This document shows, one piece after another, positions 1 to 11,689 of a stretch of DNA of 64,000 nt. The position numbers and the translations under genes are program-made. Positions within the stretch are counted from its first letter, which is position 1. Each line of letters begins with the position of its first letter. Origin of the DNA: Periplaneta americana. Its lineage: Eukaryota; Arthropoda; Insecta; Blattodea; Blattidae. Location: positions 171,527,244 to 171,591,243 of the forward strand of contig NC_091128.1 of assembly GCF_040183065.1 (NCBI RefSeq), given 5' to 3'. The notes beneath the pieces were generated by a model that had not been told where the DNA came from, searched no databases, and saw only the letters and a program-made list of their open reading frames with translations.

Positions 1-139
1 CTTTATCAGGTACTCGTTTGAGGACGGAAACTGGCTCTGTCAGGGCTGAGGCAGGATAGTCCACCTGTTAGCATTGGATTTACGAATGCCACCCTGCCGG
101 GCTTGGACATTCATGGCATATGCAGGGTGAATCATAAGT

Positions 140-1300
140 AATGTCATCAATTTCAGGGGGTTATTCTTTGAGATATTTCAAACAAAAAAGTTTAATATAA
201 TTGAGGACTTGTTTTTGTAGAATTGGGAAAAATGGAGTTTTTTGTGGTGTATACTTAAGAAAACTATGCATATTTTGCTTTTGATTTATATATGTACCAA
301 ATACTTTCTTACAAATGGCTTTCAAGAAACCCGCAGGTTCATTGCCGCCCTCACATAAGCCCGCCATCGGTCCCTATCCTGTGCAAGATTAATCCAGTCT
401 CTATCATCATATCCCACCTCCCTCAAATCCATTTTAATATTATCCTCCCATCTACGTCTCTGCCTCCCCAAAGGTCTCTTTCCCTCCGGTCTCCCAACTA
501 ACACTCTATATGCATTTCTGGATTCGCCCATACGTGCTACATGCCCTGTCCATCTCAAACGTCTGGATTTAATGTTCCTAATTATGTCAGGTGAAGAATA
601 CAATGCGTGCAGTTCTGTGTTATGTAACGTCATCCCGCTTAGCCCCAAATAATATATGTACCAAATACTGTCTAAAAAATAAATGAAGTGTTTAACATAG
701 AATTTGAAAATTATTTTTTTTTACATACAATTTTCCAATCAGTTATTTGTGTCTCCTGAAAAATTATAATTTTGCAGGAAGTGAGTTTTTAGAAAAACAG
801 TTCTCAACTTCGCTCATTTTTTGTTTCCTTTTCGAGATAAAAATTGTTTTATATGAAACATTTCGTAGCGTGTTTTGGAAAAGCCATTGATTTATTCCCA
901 ATATGCTCAGTCAGTTTAAGAGAGCAGTGTATTATAATAAAAAATTATTGAAAGAATTTTAATTTTGTCATTTAAATGTGCAGAAATTTGATCCAAACAA
1001 ATGTAACATTGTAAAATCCCTTTGCAGAACGAAAAGTTTCTATTATCCAGATCAAATTTCTGCACCTTTGAAGGACAGAACTAAAATAATTTAAATCATT
1101 TATTATCATAATATACTGCTCACTTAAATGCACTGAGCATATTGGGAATTAAATTAATGGCTTTTCTAAAATATGCTATGAAATGTTTCATATAAAAAAA
1201 ATTTCTCGAAAAGGAAGTGAAAACAAGCAAAATTGTATTAAACATTTTTGTTTGAAACATCTCAAAGAATAACCTCCTGAAATTAATGACATTACTTACA
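140..1300. repeat. Imperfect fold-back (palindromic) element
   Basis: The outer arm at about 141-187 (TAATGTCATCAATTTCAGG...) reappears inverted at about 1247-1300 (...CCTGAAATTAATGACATTA). Inner sequence also mirrors around about 1020: the GCTCAGTCAGTTTAAG region near 906 against 1120-1140, and TTTCTGCAC at about 967 against 1058. The whole block therefore folds on itself. A LINE tail was later inserted into the left arm, so only the left arm is expanded. No protein is recognisable. The family is unassigned; the terminal arms are diverged by a few percent to tens of percent. Confidence 0.7.
306..651 (-). mobile_element. 5'-truncated non-LTR retrotransposon tail (family A)
   Basis: The - strand reads through the C-terminus of a LINE ORF: a RLRWTGHVARM block, then [30 protein letters not shown] and RDRWRAYVRAAMNL. 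This Arg/Trp-rich tail follows the reverse transcriptase domain in RTE-like and related non-LTR elements. The insertion is bounded by a perfect 18-bp direct repeat, ATATATGTACCAAATACT, at 288-305 and 652-669, the target-site duplication. Only about 345 bp survive, as expected for 5' truncation. Related tails lie at 13342-13548, 36626-36800 and 57405-57590. Confidence 0.85.
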
Positions 1301-1365
1301 GTTCGCTCTGTATAGGGCGCACAATGGGCTCCAAGAAGCCAATGGTTTCTGAGAAGATTGCGTTA

Positions 1366-2043
1366 TACAGGGTGTAACGAAAAAAAGTGGGCAAAACTTT
1401 AGGCATGGATTCCTCATATGTATAGAAGAAAAAAAAGTTAAATCAACATGAGTCCGGAAATGCCTAGTTTCTGAGTAGGACTTGCAAGTATGATCAGGGG
1501 CACTCTACTGTAGTACATTTGTTTGCTGGAATTATTATGATGCATTCCTCAGATGAACTGTACAAAATGTCCACCTCCTGCCTGAATACAGGCCACAGTT
1601 CGTCGTCACATCGAGATTCAAACATGCTCCCAAATTTCTGGCATAGTTTTTATTGTCTGACAGTCTTTCAGAATCCACTGATAATGAATTCCTTCATTAT
1701 CCACAAGAGTCGAATACACCAACGACTTTAAGTGCACAGAAAGGAGTGCAATGGGTTGAAATCTGGTGAGCGTGGAGGCCAAGCATGTTCGAATTTCAAT
1801 GAGACGACAAGCTTTGACCTGTATTCATACAAGAGGTGTACATTTTGAACAGTTAATCTAGGAAATGTAAACAGAATGCATCAAAATAATTCCAGCAAAG
1901 AAACATACTGGAGTGCACTATGATCATACTTGCAAGCCCTACTCAGAAACCAAGCATTTCTGGACCGGTGTTTTCTTCTGTACATACGAGGAATCCATAT
2001 CAGAAATTTTGTACACTTTTTTTCTTTACACTCTTTATAGAAG
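1366..2043 (-). mobile_element. Degenerate DDE transposon with long terminal inverted repeats
   Basis: The left end (ACAGGGTGTAACGAAAAAAA near 1368) is matched in inverted orientation by the right end near 1975-2043, and the arms continue inward about 170 bp (GTATGATCAGGGGCACTCTA near 1489 against 1905-1930). Reading the - strand of the interior gives decayed C-terminal transposase sequence: AWPPRSPDFNPL, a block about KVVGVFDS, and CxQAGGGHFE-like wording near the end. This pattern is that of IS630/mariner-related DDE transposases. Several stops and frameshifts make it a pseudogene. Superfamily placement is inference. Confidence 0.65.
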
Positions 2044-2063
2044 CAGCATTTATGACATTGGTT

Positions 2064-2290
2064 GTTCTTTAAATATCCTTTCAGAACGGCCCCGAGGTTC
2101 ACTCAGCCTCCTATCGAATTGAGTACCGGGTCTTTCCCGGGGGTAAAAGGCGGTCAGAGCGTGGTGCTGACCACACCATCTCATTCTGGTGCTGAGATCA
2201 TGGAAAGCATGGGGCTCTACCTCCATGCCCCCCAAGTGCCTTCATGGCATGTTACGGGGATACCTTTACCTTTTACCTTTTTTACTAATA
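2064..2290 (+). repeat. Short interspersed repeat, family S1
   Basis: A GC-richer block (GGTTCACTCAGCCTCC, then GGCGGTCAGAGCGTGGTGCT, CATGGCATGTTACGGGGATA). The same sequence occurs reverse-complemented at 13180-13315 and as a short fragment at 28983-29045. Dispersed copies with different ends and no coding potential suggest a SINE-like repeat. Confidence 0.7.
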
Positions 2291-2299
2291 GACTTTCCT

Positions 2300-4610
2300 T
2301 TCTGTCTACATGAGCGCAACATTTTACTGCTTTTCTATTTTGTAGTCTCACAAGAGGCGTGCTGTGACACACTCTTATGCTGCTATCTGTTGCAAGACAT
2401 AAGTAACTTTCTCATAATTGTCTTCACATGCTACATTAGTTTCACAAGGCTGCATTCATCTGTTTTCTTAGTTATCTGTATATGTCTTCACAATAGAGAA
2501 AATTTGCTGTTACTTGTAGAATCGTCCTCTTTACAACTGTAAAGACAAATATACAGGTGATACATTTCTTTAGAAATGTTTGTGTTATGAATTTGGCATG
2601 GACAATTTACATTACAGAGAACAATTTATTTATTGTCTGCAGCAAATCGTGTATGGTCACAAATTAAATTAAGAGAAAACCATAAGCGGTGTTCAGACCT
2701 GTAGAGCCAGGATAAAAGACAGCTTAATTGACTTCGAGTTTTGAAAGTGGTGATACATTTATAATGATGTGATGTATATTAAATGGTTGTATAAATATTA
2801 CTGAAGTGAGTAATATGTTGTTACTAGTTTAATTATAGAAAACAGTATGGAAACGTCTAGTCAGGAAACACTGATTTGAGAATGTTGCTTGTTGTTAAAG
2901 GAAGATCTGTGTTAATATATTCATTGTTTTATCCTATCTGAACATTAAATGCATTAGAAATGCCGCCAAAATAACGAGAATCCAAGCTACGTGAAATTGT
3001 AATCTCATGAGCAAAAAATGGTCAACATTTTATACAGCATTTTACACTTGATGAACATCCATTTCTTTTCACAGATACTATGACAAACGGAAGCATTGTG
3101 CTGAATGATGCATTGAAGAAATTAAAATTCCTGAATAATGGAATGCCTGGAATGAATATGATTGCATATGACTAGTGTCTTCATATAAATTTAACCTGAC
3201 ACCAAGTGAGATATGTAAACACTTCATCATTATTATGTGTTTGTCTCTGTTCATTGTTGCTTATACATAATATATGCATCATTCCCTTGTACTTTGACAA
3301 TATATAAATGATTTTAACGGAAATGTAATGTATGTTACTGAATCAGTACATCTGTATACATTGGTTCAGGTGCTAACGTAAAAAAATATTGCTTTGGACA
3401 ATGAACATCACTTCGAAACTAAACAGCCAGGTAATTTCCTCATATTAACACGGTAAAGAGTTATAAAGTTAATCAGTAATTATATAAGTGTTAAAAGTGT
3501 ATATAGAACAATGAAGAATAAAATGTTGTATAAATTATGAGTTGAAAGACAAATCTTAGAATATAATTCAGTACTCTTAGTGTTCTTTGCATTTATTTAT
3601 TTTAAAAGAAATAACATAAAATGCACATGCTTGACACACCATCTACAATTTTCTTACAATTTCATCTATTTTATGAAATATAGCCCAAGATAAAGATGTA
3701 TATGATACGTCTTTCTTGAAATCCACGTCCTCTTCAAAGCTTTTCACAGGAACGTTATGAACAATACTGTACTGTGACAATTTTACTTAAGTTCACTGAT
3801 TATCTGATACAATTTTAAAATTCAGTTTCAGAAATAGGATAGTATCTTCCACATGTAAATATTTTATATGGGTTAAATAATCCGAAACGTGTCCATTGGA
3901 AACAACCATATTGCAGAGAATATGAGTACATAATCAGTAATATAAATTATGGTAATTAGTCATTGAGAAATTTTTTTCTGATCTCTCTCTGAATAAGTGA
4001 TTTTTCTTGTCAGGAAAATTGAGAGTCATTTCAGTATATCTAACAAAGAATATTGGAAAAATTCATGCATTTCACTTTTTAAGAGCACTTGTCAGTAGTG
4101 AGATATGTTTATATGAAGGCTAATAGAAATGTCATAAAATAGTGATGTACAAGTTGTGACAGGCTTTGAATGAGTTTTCTGTTAGGTGAGGGAAAAGAAA
4201 AATACAAAATGTTAAAATATATATATATATGTCCTAGATTTCAATGCAAAAAATGCAAAGTTGCAGCATCACTTCCTGCCATCATGGTATATGGCTATGG
4301 CTTGAGATTCACAGCAAATATTGTTTATTGAGTGACAAATGGGATAGTTTCACATTAGTAAATACTTTTATCATCATGCTCATTTTGTGCTTTAATATTT
4401 GGAAAATGTTAATACCTGGGACATAATACTTTCTACATTTTGAATTATGTTTTGTCAGCAGAAGAATCCAGAAATTCTTATATTGAAGTAAGACCTACAA
4501 TGCCAGGTAGCCAATGAGGACTATTGAATTCCATGCTTGTTTTTGTGTCGGGCAGTACACTTGATGGAACAAAATGTATGTTCCTCCTCCCTGCAATAAC
4601 AAAATAAAAT
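2300..4610. other. AT-rich non-coding stretch, nothing recognised
   Basis: No reading frame here resembles a known protein, no terminal repeats stand out, and only a short (TA)n run is seen near 4218-4230. I see nothing further that I can support. Confidence 0.5.
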
Positions 4611-4793
4611 CACAGTCTAGTATATACAGTCACGAAGCTCAATACGTAGTAAATATGCAAACATTAGATAGTTGCTCACCACTAGGATCGCTAATATCGC
4701 CTCATTACAGGCAATGCAAAATAGTACCGTCACAGTCTATTGTTTCTAGCACCCTCAAAACTTAAGCTTCGTGACTGTATATAGTAGACTGTG
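4611..4793. mobile_element. MITE, 7-bp-TSD family, copy 1
   Basis: A 183-bp element starting CACAGTCTAG and ending TAGACTGTG, with inverted ends of about 28 bp (TATACAGTCACGAAGCT on the left, AAGCTTCGTGACTGTATA on the right). It is flanked by the perfect 7-bp direct repeat ATAAAAT. An internal CACAGTCTAT motif repeats the terminal sequence. It is nearly identical to the copy at 61299-61481; further copies are at 25105-25286 and 57648-57820. It has no coding capacity, so a partner transposase must act in trans. Confidence 0.92.
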
Positions 4794-6075
4794 ATAAAAT
4801 TATGATTTATGTAGGAAATATAACAACTTACAATTGGTTATTTAAAATTATTTTTAATTGAAAAATAATTTTTCAGTGACTAAAAACTAGCATTTATATT
4901 ACATCAGGAAATTCTCTTCTTTATATGATATTAGTCTTTAGAATAAGAAAAAACTTGAACTGTACGTTGCTGCATGTAAAATGTAATCTACCATTATCAT
5001 TTATTTATGTTACAGTTAATATTTCATGTTAATGAAATAAAATAATATTATTCTTTTATGTGAAAGATCAGAGATGTTTATCCTACGTTTTAAATTACAT
5101 TAATTTGAGAAATTACTTAAAAAGAAAGATTGGTAAGTTTTAACATATGGTCTTCCTTTAACTTGTTGCAATGGATTATTGGCAATTTAAAATAAAGTGA
5201 GGATTTCTCTAGTTGATGCTCATGCTATTATTATTGGACCAGACAGATATTTTGTTTACATAATAACTGCATATTCCTGTATTGTGATAATTCTGTACAT
5301 TGTCTTTCTTTTTTTTCTCTCTCTCTCTCTAGTGAAAGCCTGGCAGTAATGCTGCTATTTATTCAAATTACATGAGTGTTCGTTAATTTGATGCAAAGTT
5401 TTAATTACACATCGCAGATTCCAGAGACATTTATTTGCATTATGCTTCTAGTGTTTTAGTTAAGTAGAATATGTGTCAGTAAGTTCTGAAATAAAATAAA
5501 ATTCATAACCACGAGCTGATATTAAGTTAATGAAAAGAGAATACGAAATTATTGTTTATGAATGCAGTTTTGATGTCCTCTCTGTTTAAGGTACAGTGGA
5601 TGAGAAAATACATTTTTAGTGTAATACGAAGTTCAAGAAATCACCAGTAGATGCTGCACATGCCAAAGTGTGTGTGCTGCTATCTGTTGAGTGTTAATGT
5701 AATCTACTTAAAAATGAATAAACAACGAGCAAAACCATTTCCTAATGATATAAAAATAGCAGTAAAATACAAAACAATAAAACAAAGACAATATTCGTGC
5801 AATCATCAAGATTCTGTGAATCTCCCAGAATCCCCTGCCACTGTAAATTCAAATTCATATTTATTTACAATTTACATTTGAAATGAATACATATGAATAG
5901 ATACCCGAAATGAGCATATGCCCGTGCTCGGGTACAGTCCAGTAGTCTACATAAATTTTACAGAGATCAAATAATAATGCTGATGATAGAAATAATAGTA
6001 ACAACAATAATAATAATAACAATGATAGAATAATCGTGACAGAGATGATACAAATATAGTAATACAAAATAATTA

Positions 6076-6106
<31 letters not shown>

Positions 6107-6850
6107 GTGATAAAACAAAAATACTTACAAAAATAAAATAAATACTAAGACGGATAAAATAAAATAAAAAAACCACTAGCGAGAGTTAACATAACTTAAA
6201 TAGGCATATAATAACCGGAAAAAAATGACAAACTCGAAAATCAACAGAAAAGTTCGTTATATCACAGACGACAGCAACCGCCGTATTGACATTGTGTTGT
6301 GCATTAATGGTAGTAGGGGGGAGCCGAAAGTCTACATAACTGCCGTTCTCTTCGAATCTTCTCGTACAATCATGGGAAGTTAATGCTGCAAAAACAAAAT
6401 GTCTACGAGTCAAACTGTTCATTATTACTAGGATAAATGCAAAATAATACTGAAATATATTAATCAAGTTTCAGTTATAGATCTCCCCTTTTGTGCAAGA
6501 GGTATCATATCAAAATATTTTATGAATGGCGAGGAAAATATAAATTTCAAGAACTCTCTAGTGACAAGTACAATCAAGTGTATCTGTGGCGATGCTAAGA
6601 AATCATTTATTGCAGATATACACTGTTATTAATTAAGAAAATGATCTATTTATATTTATTACAATGTTTTATCTTATAGGTTACATGCATCAGATAAATA
6701 CAATAAAAATTAGTACCATATAATGCTAGTAACACTTAAAAAAAATAATAAAATTTATCAAATATCATACAAACATTTTCACTTTATAAAATAATGTGCT
6801 TTGTTTTAATCGAACATTACCTTCGTAATTAGAAATTAATACATACATAT
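4794..6850. other. AT-rich non-coding stretch with an imperfect (TAA)n tract
   Basis: An imperfect AAT/TAA microsatellite with interruptions occupies about 5968-6110. A short CT run lies near 5315-5331. Otherwise I recognise no gene or repeat family here. Confidence 0.5.
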
Positions 6851-7671
6851 TGTAAATTTTTAAACTAGACAACAATGTAACTTTATTATCTCAACAATAA
6901 TTCCTTTCTACAATTCACCTTAAACGCTCTCGTCAACAATGGGATTTGCTCTCCGCACAGCAACACAGCGTTCGTTATTGCACTCCACAAACGACAATGA
7001 CAATAATTTACTTGGACGATTACGAACAACAATGAACTGTTAATCTTAACTAATATTTACAAATCAGAACTGTCAGTTCTCAGTTCACAGTTCTTCTAGC
7101 TCAGTCACTCGAGTTCACAGTATCTCGAACCACAGACCTTCAGAGACAGTTCACTGTACTCGAACTCAGGTCCCTCCAACTGCAGTCCACTGCACTCGAA
7201 CTCAGGTCCCTCCAACTGCGGTCCACTTGCACTCGAACTCAGGCCTTCGGATGCTGACACAGTTGCGGACGCACACTCGAGTCGAACTCCGGTACACAAG
7301 ACTGGCTTGCTTGCTCTGGCTTACTCACTGACTGAATAAACTGAAAACGACTCAAGTTCGCTCGCGTTTCTTCTTTTATAGCAAAATCATAGTTGCGAGA
7401 AATTTCTACGCGTGTGCAGAGATAGCTCTCTCGAATTATCTGGATATCTCCACTTCGACGGACTTCTGGAAGAGTCGGGAGGGTCCGTCCCCCATTCACT
7501 CCGCACGTAGCAGTTGCGCGCGCAAACTCCCTCGCCGCGTAGGCCCTTTCCCCTCTCTTCTCTCCGCCGCGCGCCATCCCTCAGTGCTCCGTGGAGCCCG
7601 TGTCTGCTCACGCGCAATCTGCTCTCTTGCGGGACGCTGGTCGTGAGTTCGAATCTCACTTCGCTGTCACA
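6851..7671 (-). mobile_element. Solo LTR of an LTR retrotransposon, copy 1
   Basis: Read on the - strand, the element starts TGTGACAGCG at 7671 and ends ...TTTACA at 6851, giving the TG...CA ends of an LTR. ATAT directly flanks it on both sides, a 4-bp target duplication. A TATAAAAG box lies on the - strand at about 7375-7383 and an AATAAAG poly(A) signal near 6880-6887, in the order expected for U3-R-U5. The + strand also carries internal CGAACTCAGGTCCCTCCAAC subrepeats (about 7160-7220). A shorter homologue is at 47958-48633. No gag/pol is nearby, so it is a solo LTR. The superfamily is probably Gypsy-like from the 4-bp duplication, which is inference. Confidence 0.75.
7374..7384 (-). promoter_or_regulatory. 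LTR TATA box
   Basis: On the - strand the sequence GCTATAAAAGAAG sits inside the solo LTR. The equivalent TTATAAAAGAG occurs in the second LTR copy near 48434-48446. Conservation between two diverged LTRs supports a retroelement promoter. Confidence 0.55.
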
Positions 7672-8915
7672 ATATATACAACTTGATCTAAATTGAAGGA
7701 ATTACTGCAACCTCAATGAAGAAATACAGTTTTTAGTCATGGTACTGTAACAGGCTGCTGTCCATTCCCGTCCATGGATCGTAAGAATGTCAAATGGGTA
7801 GTGCTCTTAATAAGAACCTGTAGGATATCTTGTGGTTAAATTCAACCAAAAATAAACACCATAAGTAGTCGGTAATGAAAGCTACTTTAATTAACAGCAC
7901 AACAAGCAAAACAAGAGTGGCATGAATAACATTGTGTAGAAAAAAGGAACACTTTCCCCCAACACTCAGGAAGCGGATAACAAAAATACTAAAATGCTAT
8001 TAAAAATACTTCCAACCTCCTGAGAGCAGAAGGAAAGACAAAATCTAACAGGTTAAAAGAGTGACCATAAATTTTTACGTAATACCCCGAAAGTCTGTGC
8101 CATCAAACCCATAATAAATATGATGCACACAAAAACAAAAATGGCGTCGCACAATAAACTGAAATCCATACTATAGAAATAACGATCGGTCCCCAAACAA
8201 CCAGTAAGAAGAATTCCATATAAATGGTGTAATTACATGCAACAGTTTTACAAATTTCCTATAAGATACCACACGACACAGCAATCAAATCTTGCAGATA
8301 TTCAAGTCAAGTTCACTGCAGTGGAGTATAGAAAACACAATCCATACAGTCCCTCAATTCGCGCAATTCTCAATGAAATCCGCTTCTGCATTGAAAACAC
8401 AATTCCGGCACAGCGATATGCACTCATGTTCCAGCGACTGACTAGCTGCTGCAGCTGCTTACATTCACTGCATGTTCATGTCCAATGCCTGGCAACTGAC
8501 TTGCTTTCGCAGCTGCTCACCACTAACTGCACATTAGAAACTCCCGATGGCACCCCAAAACTCTGGAAAAGTTCTAGAAGTATGAATTCGTTAAAAAATC
8601 AAATCATCCAATCAAAAATTAACACAAAAAAAGGAAACGAATGATAAAACACTCTCAACATGACAGTATCAATTAGCAAACAAAAGAAAGGGCACCCATA
8701 ACTGCCCTCTAGGGGAAAATAAAGTGAATAATACCGGAAATAAATAACAATAAAGGCGAAATAAAACTAAAAAAGAAGAAAAAGAAGATAAAAAGGGGGA
8801 AAGAGAGATGAAATAAAGGAAGAAGGAAAAATCAGGGTGGCATGCAAACTAAGTGCCACAGTACAACATTTAAAAATAGCCACTGAATTATCTCAGACTG
8901 TAGCAAGCTGAACTC
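7672..8915. other. Unassigned stretch, probably decayed repeat
   Basis: A + strand open frame of 135 codons (8237-8644) has no recognisable domain. A purine-rich run lies at about 8765-8835. I recognise no gene. Confidence 0.35.
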
Positions 8916-8924
8916 TGATCTGAG

Positions 8925-9118
8925 GCTGCGTTCGGTAGTGGGTTCGAATCCCGCATGGGTTGACTACCTGGTTGGGTTTATTTTCGAGGTTTTCTCAAAC
9001 TGTGAGGCGAATGTCAGGCAATTTCATGGCAGTCATCTTGCAAAATGTTATCTCACTATCATCAACCCCGCTAACAGTAGATAATCTTATAGTTGAAACA
9101 GTATCATTAAATAACTAC
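8925..9118 (+). repeat. tRNA-derived SINE, family S2 (copy 1, 5'-truncated)
   Basis: It starts in a T-arm/B-box-like sequence (GTGGGTTCGAATCCCGC) and continues into a conserved body (CTACCTGGTTGGGTTTATTT, TGTGAGGCGAATGTCAGGCA, then TTAAATAAC). The same body order is found at 26865-27090 and, more diverged, at 57205-57350. Confidence 0.7.
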
Positions 9119-9119
9119 C

Positions 9120-9368
9120 TGTGGAGTAACGGTCAGCGCGTCTGGCTGTGAAACCAGGTGGCCCGGGTTCGAATCCCGATCGGGGCAAGTTATCTGGTTG
9201 AGGTTTTTTCCGGGGTTTTCCCTCAACCCAATACGAGCAAATGCTGGATAACTTTCGGTGTTGGACCCCGGACTCATTTCACCGGCATTATCACCTTCAT
9301 ATCATTCAGACGCTAAATAACCTGAGATGTTGATACAGCGTTGTAAAATAACCCAATAAAAAAAAAAT
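9120..9368 (+). repeat. tRNA-derived SINE, family S2 (copy 2)
   Basis: It has a tRNA-like head (GTAACGGTCAGCGCGTCTGG, anticodon-like loop CTGTGAA, T-arm GGTTCGAATCC), then the body GGTTGAGGTTTTTTCCGGGG and GAGCAAATGCTGGATAACTT. It ends with TTGTAAAATAACCCAATAAA and an A-run near 9360. It immediately abuts the previous SINE copy. The tRNA part lacks a full acceptor stem, so it is a retroposon and not a gene. Confidence 0.8.
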
Positions 9369-10255
9369 TAAATAACTCATTTTTACAACTTTTAAAAACC
9401 ATATAAGATAAAGCAAAAGAAAAATTTATGCTGGGGAAATAGAATACGAATGTTCTCTATTTGGTATGGACATTACACGCAATTGAGATCCAATCTAATG
9501 CAATATTACAAAAATGTTGACTAAATTTTCCGATTCATTACATGCTGTATGCTTCTGGGTACAGTTGAACGTCAGTGATAAAGGTAATTAAATAATATTT
9601 TTAATTTGCATTTCATTTATTGAGAGCTTGCATCGGCATTGCAGCTTTGAGATGTGAAAAAGGTTAAAAGTTTTACAAACATAGCAAGCAGATTAATAAT
9701 TCAATTCACAAGTATAAACAGTTCCTCAGTTGAGTAAGTGAAGAAATTCTTTTAATTCTGTTTTGAATCTTTTCTTTTGGCCCTTCAAAGCTTTAAGAAA
9801 ATTAAGCAGAGCATTGAAGACTGTAATACATTAATAGTGAACTTCTTGTTTATAACATTTTGGGACTAACAGGGGGTAGCTGGAGATCTGATTTCTGTTT
9901 TGTATTAAAATTATAAATGTTTTGACTAGTATTAAATGTAGCTTGGTTCTTAATATAAAACATCAACTGAAAAAATATTTATTCACAAGGTAAGGTCTGT
10001 ATTTTTAAATTTTGGAAACCTTCTTTCACAATGTCCTTTTATTCACATCTGTCATTATTTTTAGAGCTTTCTTCAGATGAGTTGTGCATATGTTTTTTTT
10101 TAGTCTACAGTAACCATTGAGCATATCAGTTACTCATTTAAGATGGATTCTGGCTTACTTAAGTCTTGCGCCATAGCATTGTGGTCTAAGGCATCATAAG
10201 GCATACCGGTAATAATAAATATAATTCGCATACTGTTATATAAAACATAAAAAAA
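9369..10255. other. AT-rich non-coding stretch
   Basis: I see nothing coding. A 5' fragment of the SINE family at 43555 (GCATTGTGGTCTAAGGCATC) occurs near 10178-10197. Confidence 0.45.
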
Positions 10256-10455
10256 TGTAGAGATTAATTTTTTGGTCCTATAGAATTTCTGTGATGATTA
10301 CCATTTATTATTAACAGAGAAAAATTCGCTCTGGCACCGAGGATCGAACCTGGGTCTTCCAGTTCTACACACTGGGTGCTCTAACCACTGAGCTACGTTG
10401 AAGTTCAACCCACCGCACTGGATCGAATCTTTCTCCCTTGATTCTTTTCTTTTAA
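10256..10455 (-). repeat. tRNA-derived SINE, family S3 (copy 1)
   Basis: The - strand has a tRNA-like fold: GTAGCTCAGTGGTTAGAGCA (A box), anticodon stem CCAGT/ACTGG with loop GTGTAGA, and B box GGTTCGATCCTCGG. The flanking body (GTAGAGATTAATTTTTTGGT) recurs at 10656-10850. Extra sequence on both sides marks a SINE, not a tRNA gene. Confidence 0.75.
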
Positions 10456-10478
10456 TGGCCTTACTCCATGTTCGACTT

Positions 10479-10481
<3 letters not shown>

Positions 10482-10551
<70 letters not shown>

Positions 10552-10560
10552 CATACATAC
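10482..10560. repeat. Compound microsatellite (CA)n(TA)n(CATA)n
   Basis: About 20 bp of ACACAC, then about 44 bp of ATATAT, then three CATA units. It sits between two direct copies of SINE family S3. Confidence 0.97.
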
Positions 10561-10655
10561 AAAAATTTAAGTTAAGTCATCACACAAGAAGCGCACTCAA
10601 TTGAGTGACTTGACGGCAGGGACTCCAATCTATGCACTGTTAGACGAATAATCTA

Positions 10656-10850
10656 TGTAGAGATTAATTTTTTCGTCCTACAGAACTATCTGTGATAGTT
10701 ACCATTTGTTATTAACTGATAAAAATTCGCTCCAGCGCCGAGGATCGAACCCGGGTCTGCCAGTTATACACACTGGGTTTTCTAACCACTCAGCTATGCC
10801 GAAGTTCAACCCACCGCACCAGATCAAATCTTTCTTCTTTGGTAGCGAAG
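10656..10850 (-). repeat. tRNA-derived SINE, family S3 (copy 2)
   Basis: It repeats the 10256-10455 unit in the same orientation (GTAGAGATTAATTTTTTCGT, then the tRNA-like segment with GGGTTCGATCCTCGG on the - strand). Here the anticodon loop reads GTGTATA. The copies differ by scattered substitutions, so the duplication is not recent. Confidence 0.75.
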
Positions 10851-11283
10851 TCACATTTAGGAACCAATTCAAACCAGATGATTAGTACGTAATTGTTATG
10901 ATTTCATTATTAATTTGTACTTATACTTTACAATTGTTTATGAATGTTATTTCTTATCAGAACTTCTTGACATAGCTATCAGCAATAGTTTGATATATAC
11001 TCTAAAATATATAGCTTGTGTTTGTAAAGAGGTTCATGTTGTTTTCTCGTGATTTTTCATGGTTTAATTGTTCATTTTAATATGTTTATTTACATTTTTT
11101 ACAATGTTTTATCTTGAAGTCTAATAAAATGTGAATATGTGTTTAAGAATAAAGCAAGTATTTTCTTTGTGTGCATCCATGAAAGAAAACTCTCATCCTT
11201 ATTCAGTCTACATTCTCATGGTATTAGTTCAGTAAACTCTTGTTTTAACAGACTTTGGATTTAACGGTATTTTTTGCGGACAC

Positions 11284-11314
<31 letters not shown>

Positions 11315-11333
11315 GTTGTTGTTGTTGTTGGTC
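11284..11333. repeat. (TTA)n(TTG)n microsatellite
   Basis: About ten ATT units followed by about five GTT units, uninterrupted. Confidence 0.95.
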
Positions 11334-11689
11334 GCCATTGGCAACATGCCTTATGTAGTGAGATAAAATGTGGTCCTGTGTGAAGCGGTGGTGGGATTTT
11401 ACGCCATGTATCATCATTATGATTGGTTGCCAGCTGAAGCATGCTGCATGTATTGAGATAAAAGTGTACATCAGTCCTGTGTTGAGTGTTGATCTTTTAT
11501 TATTATGATGTCAGCGTCAGAAAAATGGTAAGTGCATTTAACATGTAACATTAATATATTAACGTACTAAATTAAAAATATTATTTCTAAAATCGTGATT
11601 TAACATATATCTCTTCATACCCAATAATCCGTTAAATCGAGGGTTTGCTGTATATTGTAAAATTAAACCATGTCCATGAAGTCCCGATA

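Noticed and set aside
8237-8644. 135-codon + strand frame
   Set aside because: No domain, no splice or promoter context, and surrounded by repeats. Kept as unassigned and not called a gene.
10298-10604. Open frames with Tyr/Ile and Thr/His runs
   Set aside because: They are translations of the (CA)n(TA)n microsatellite.
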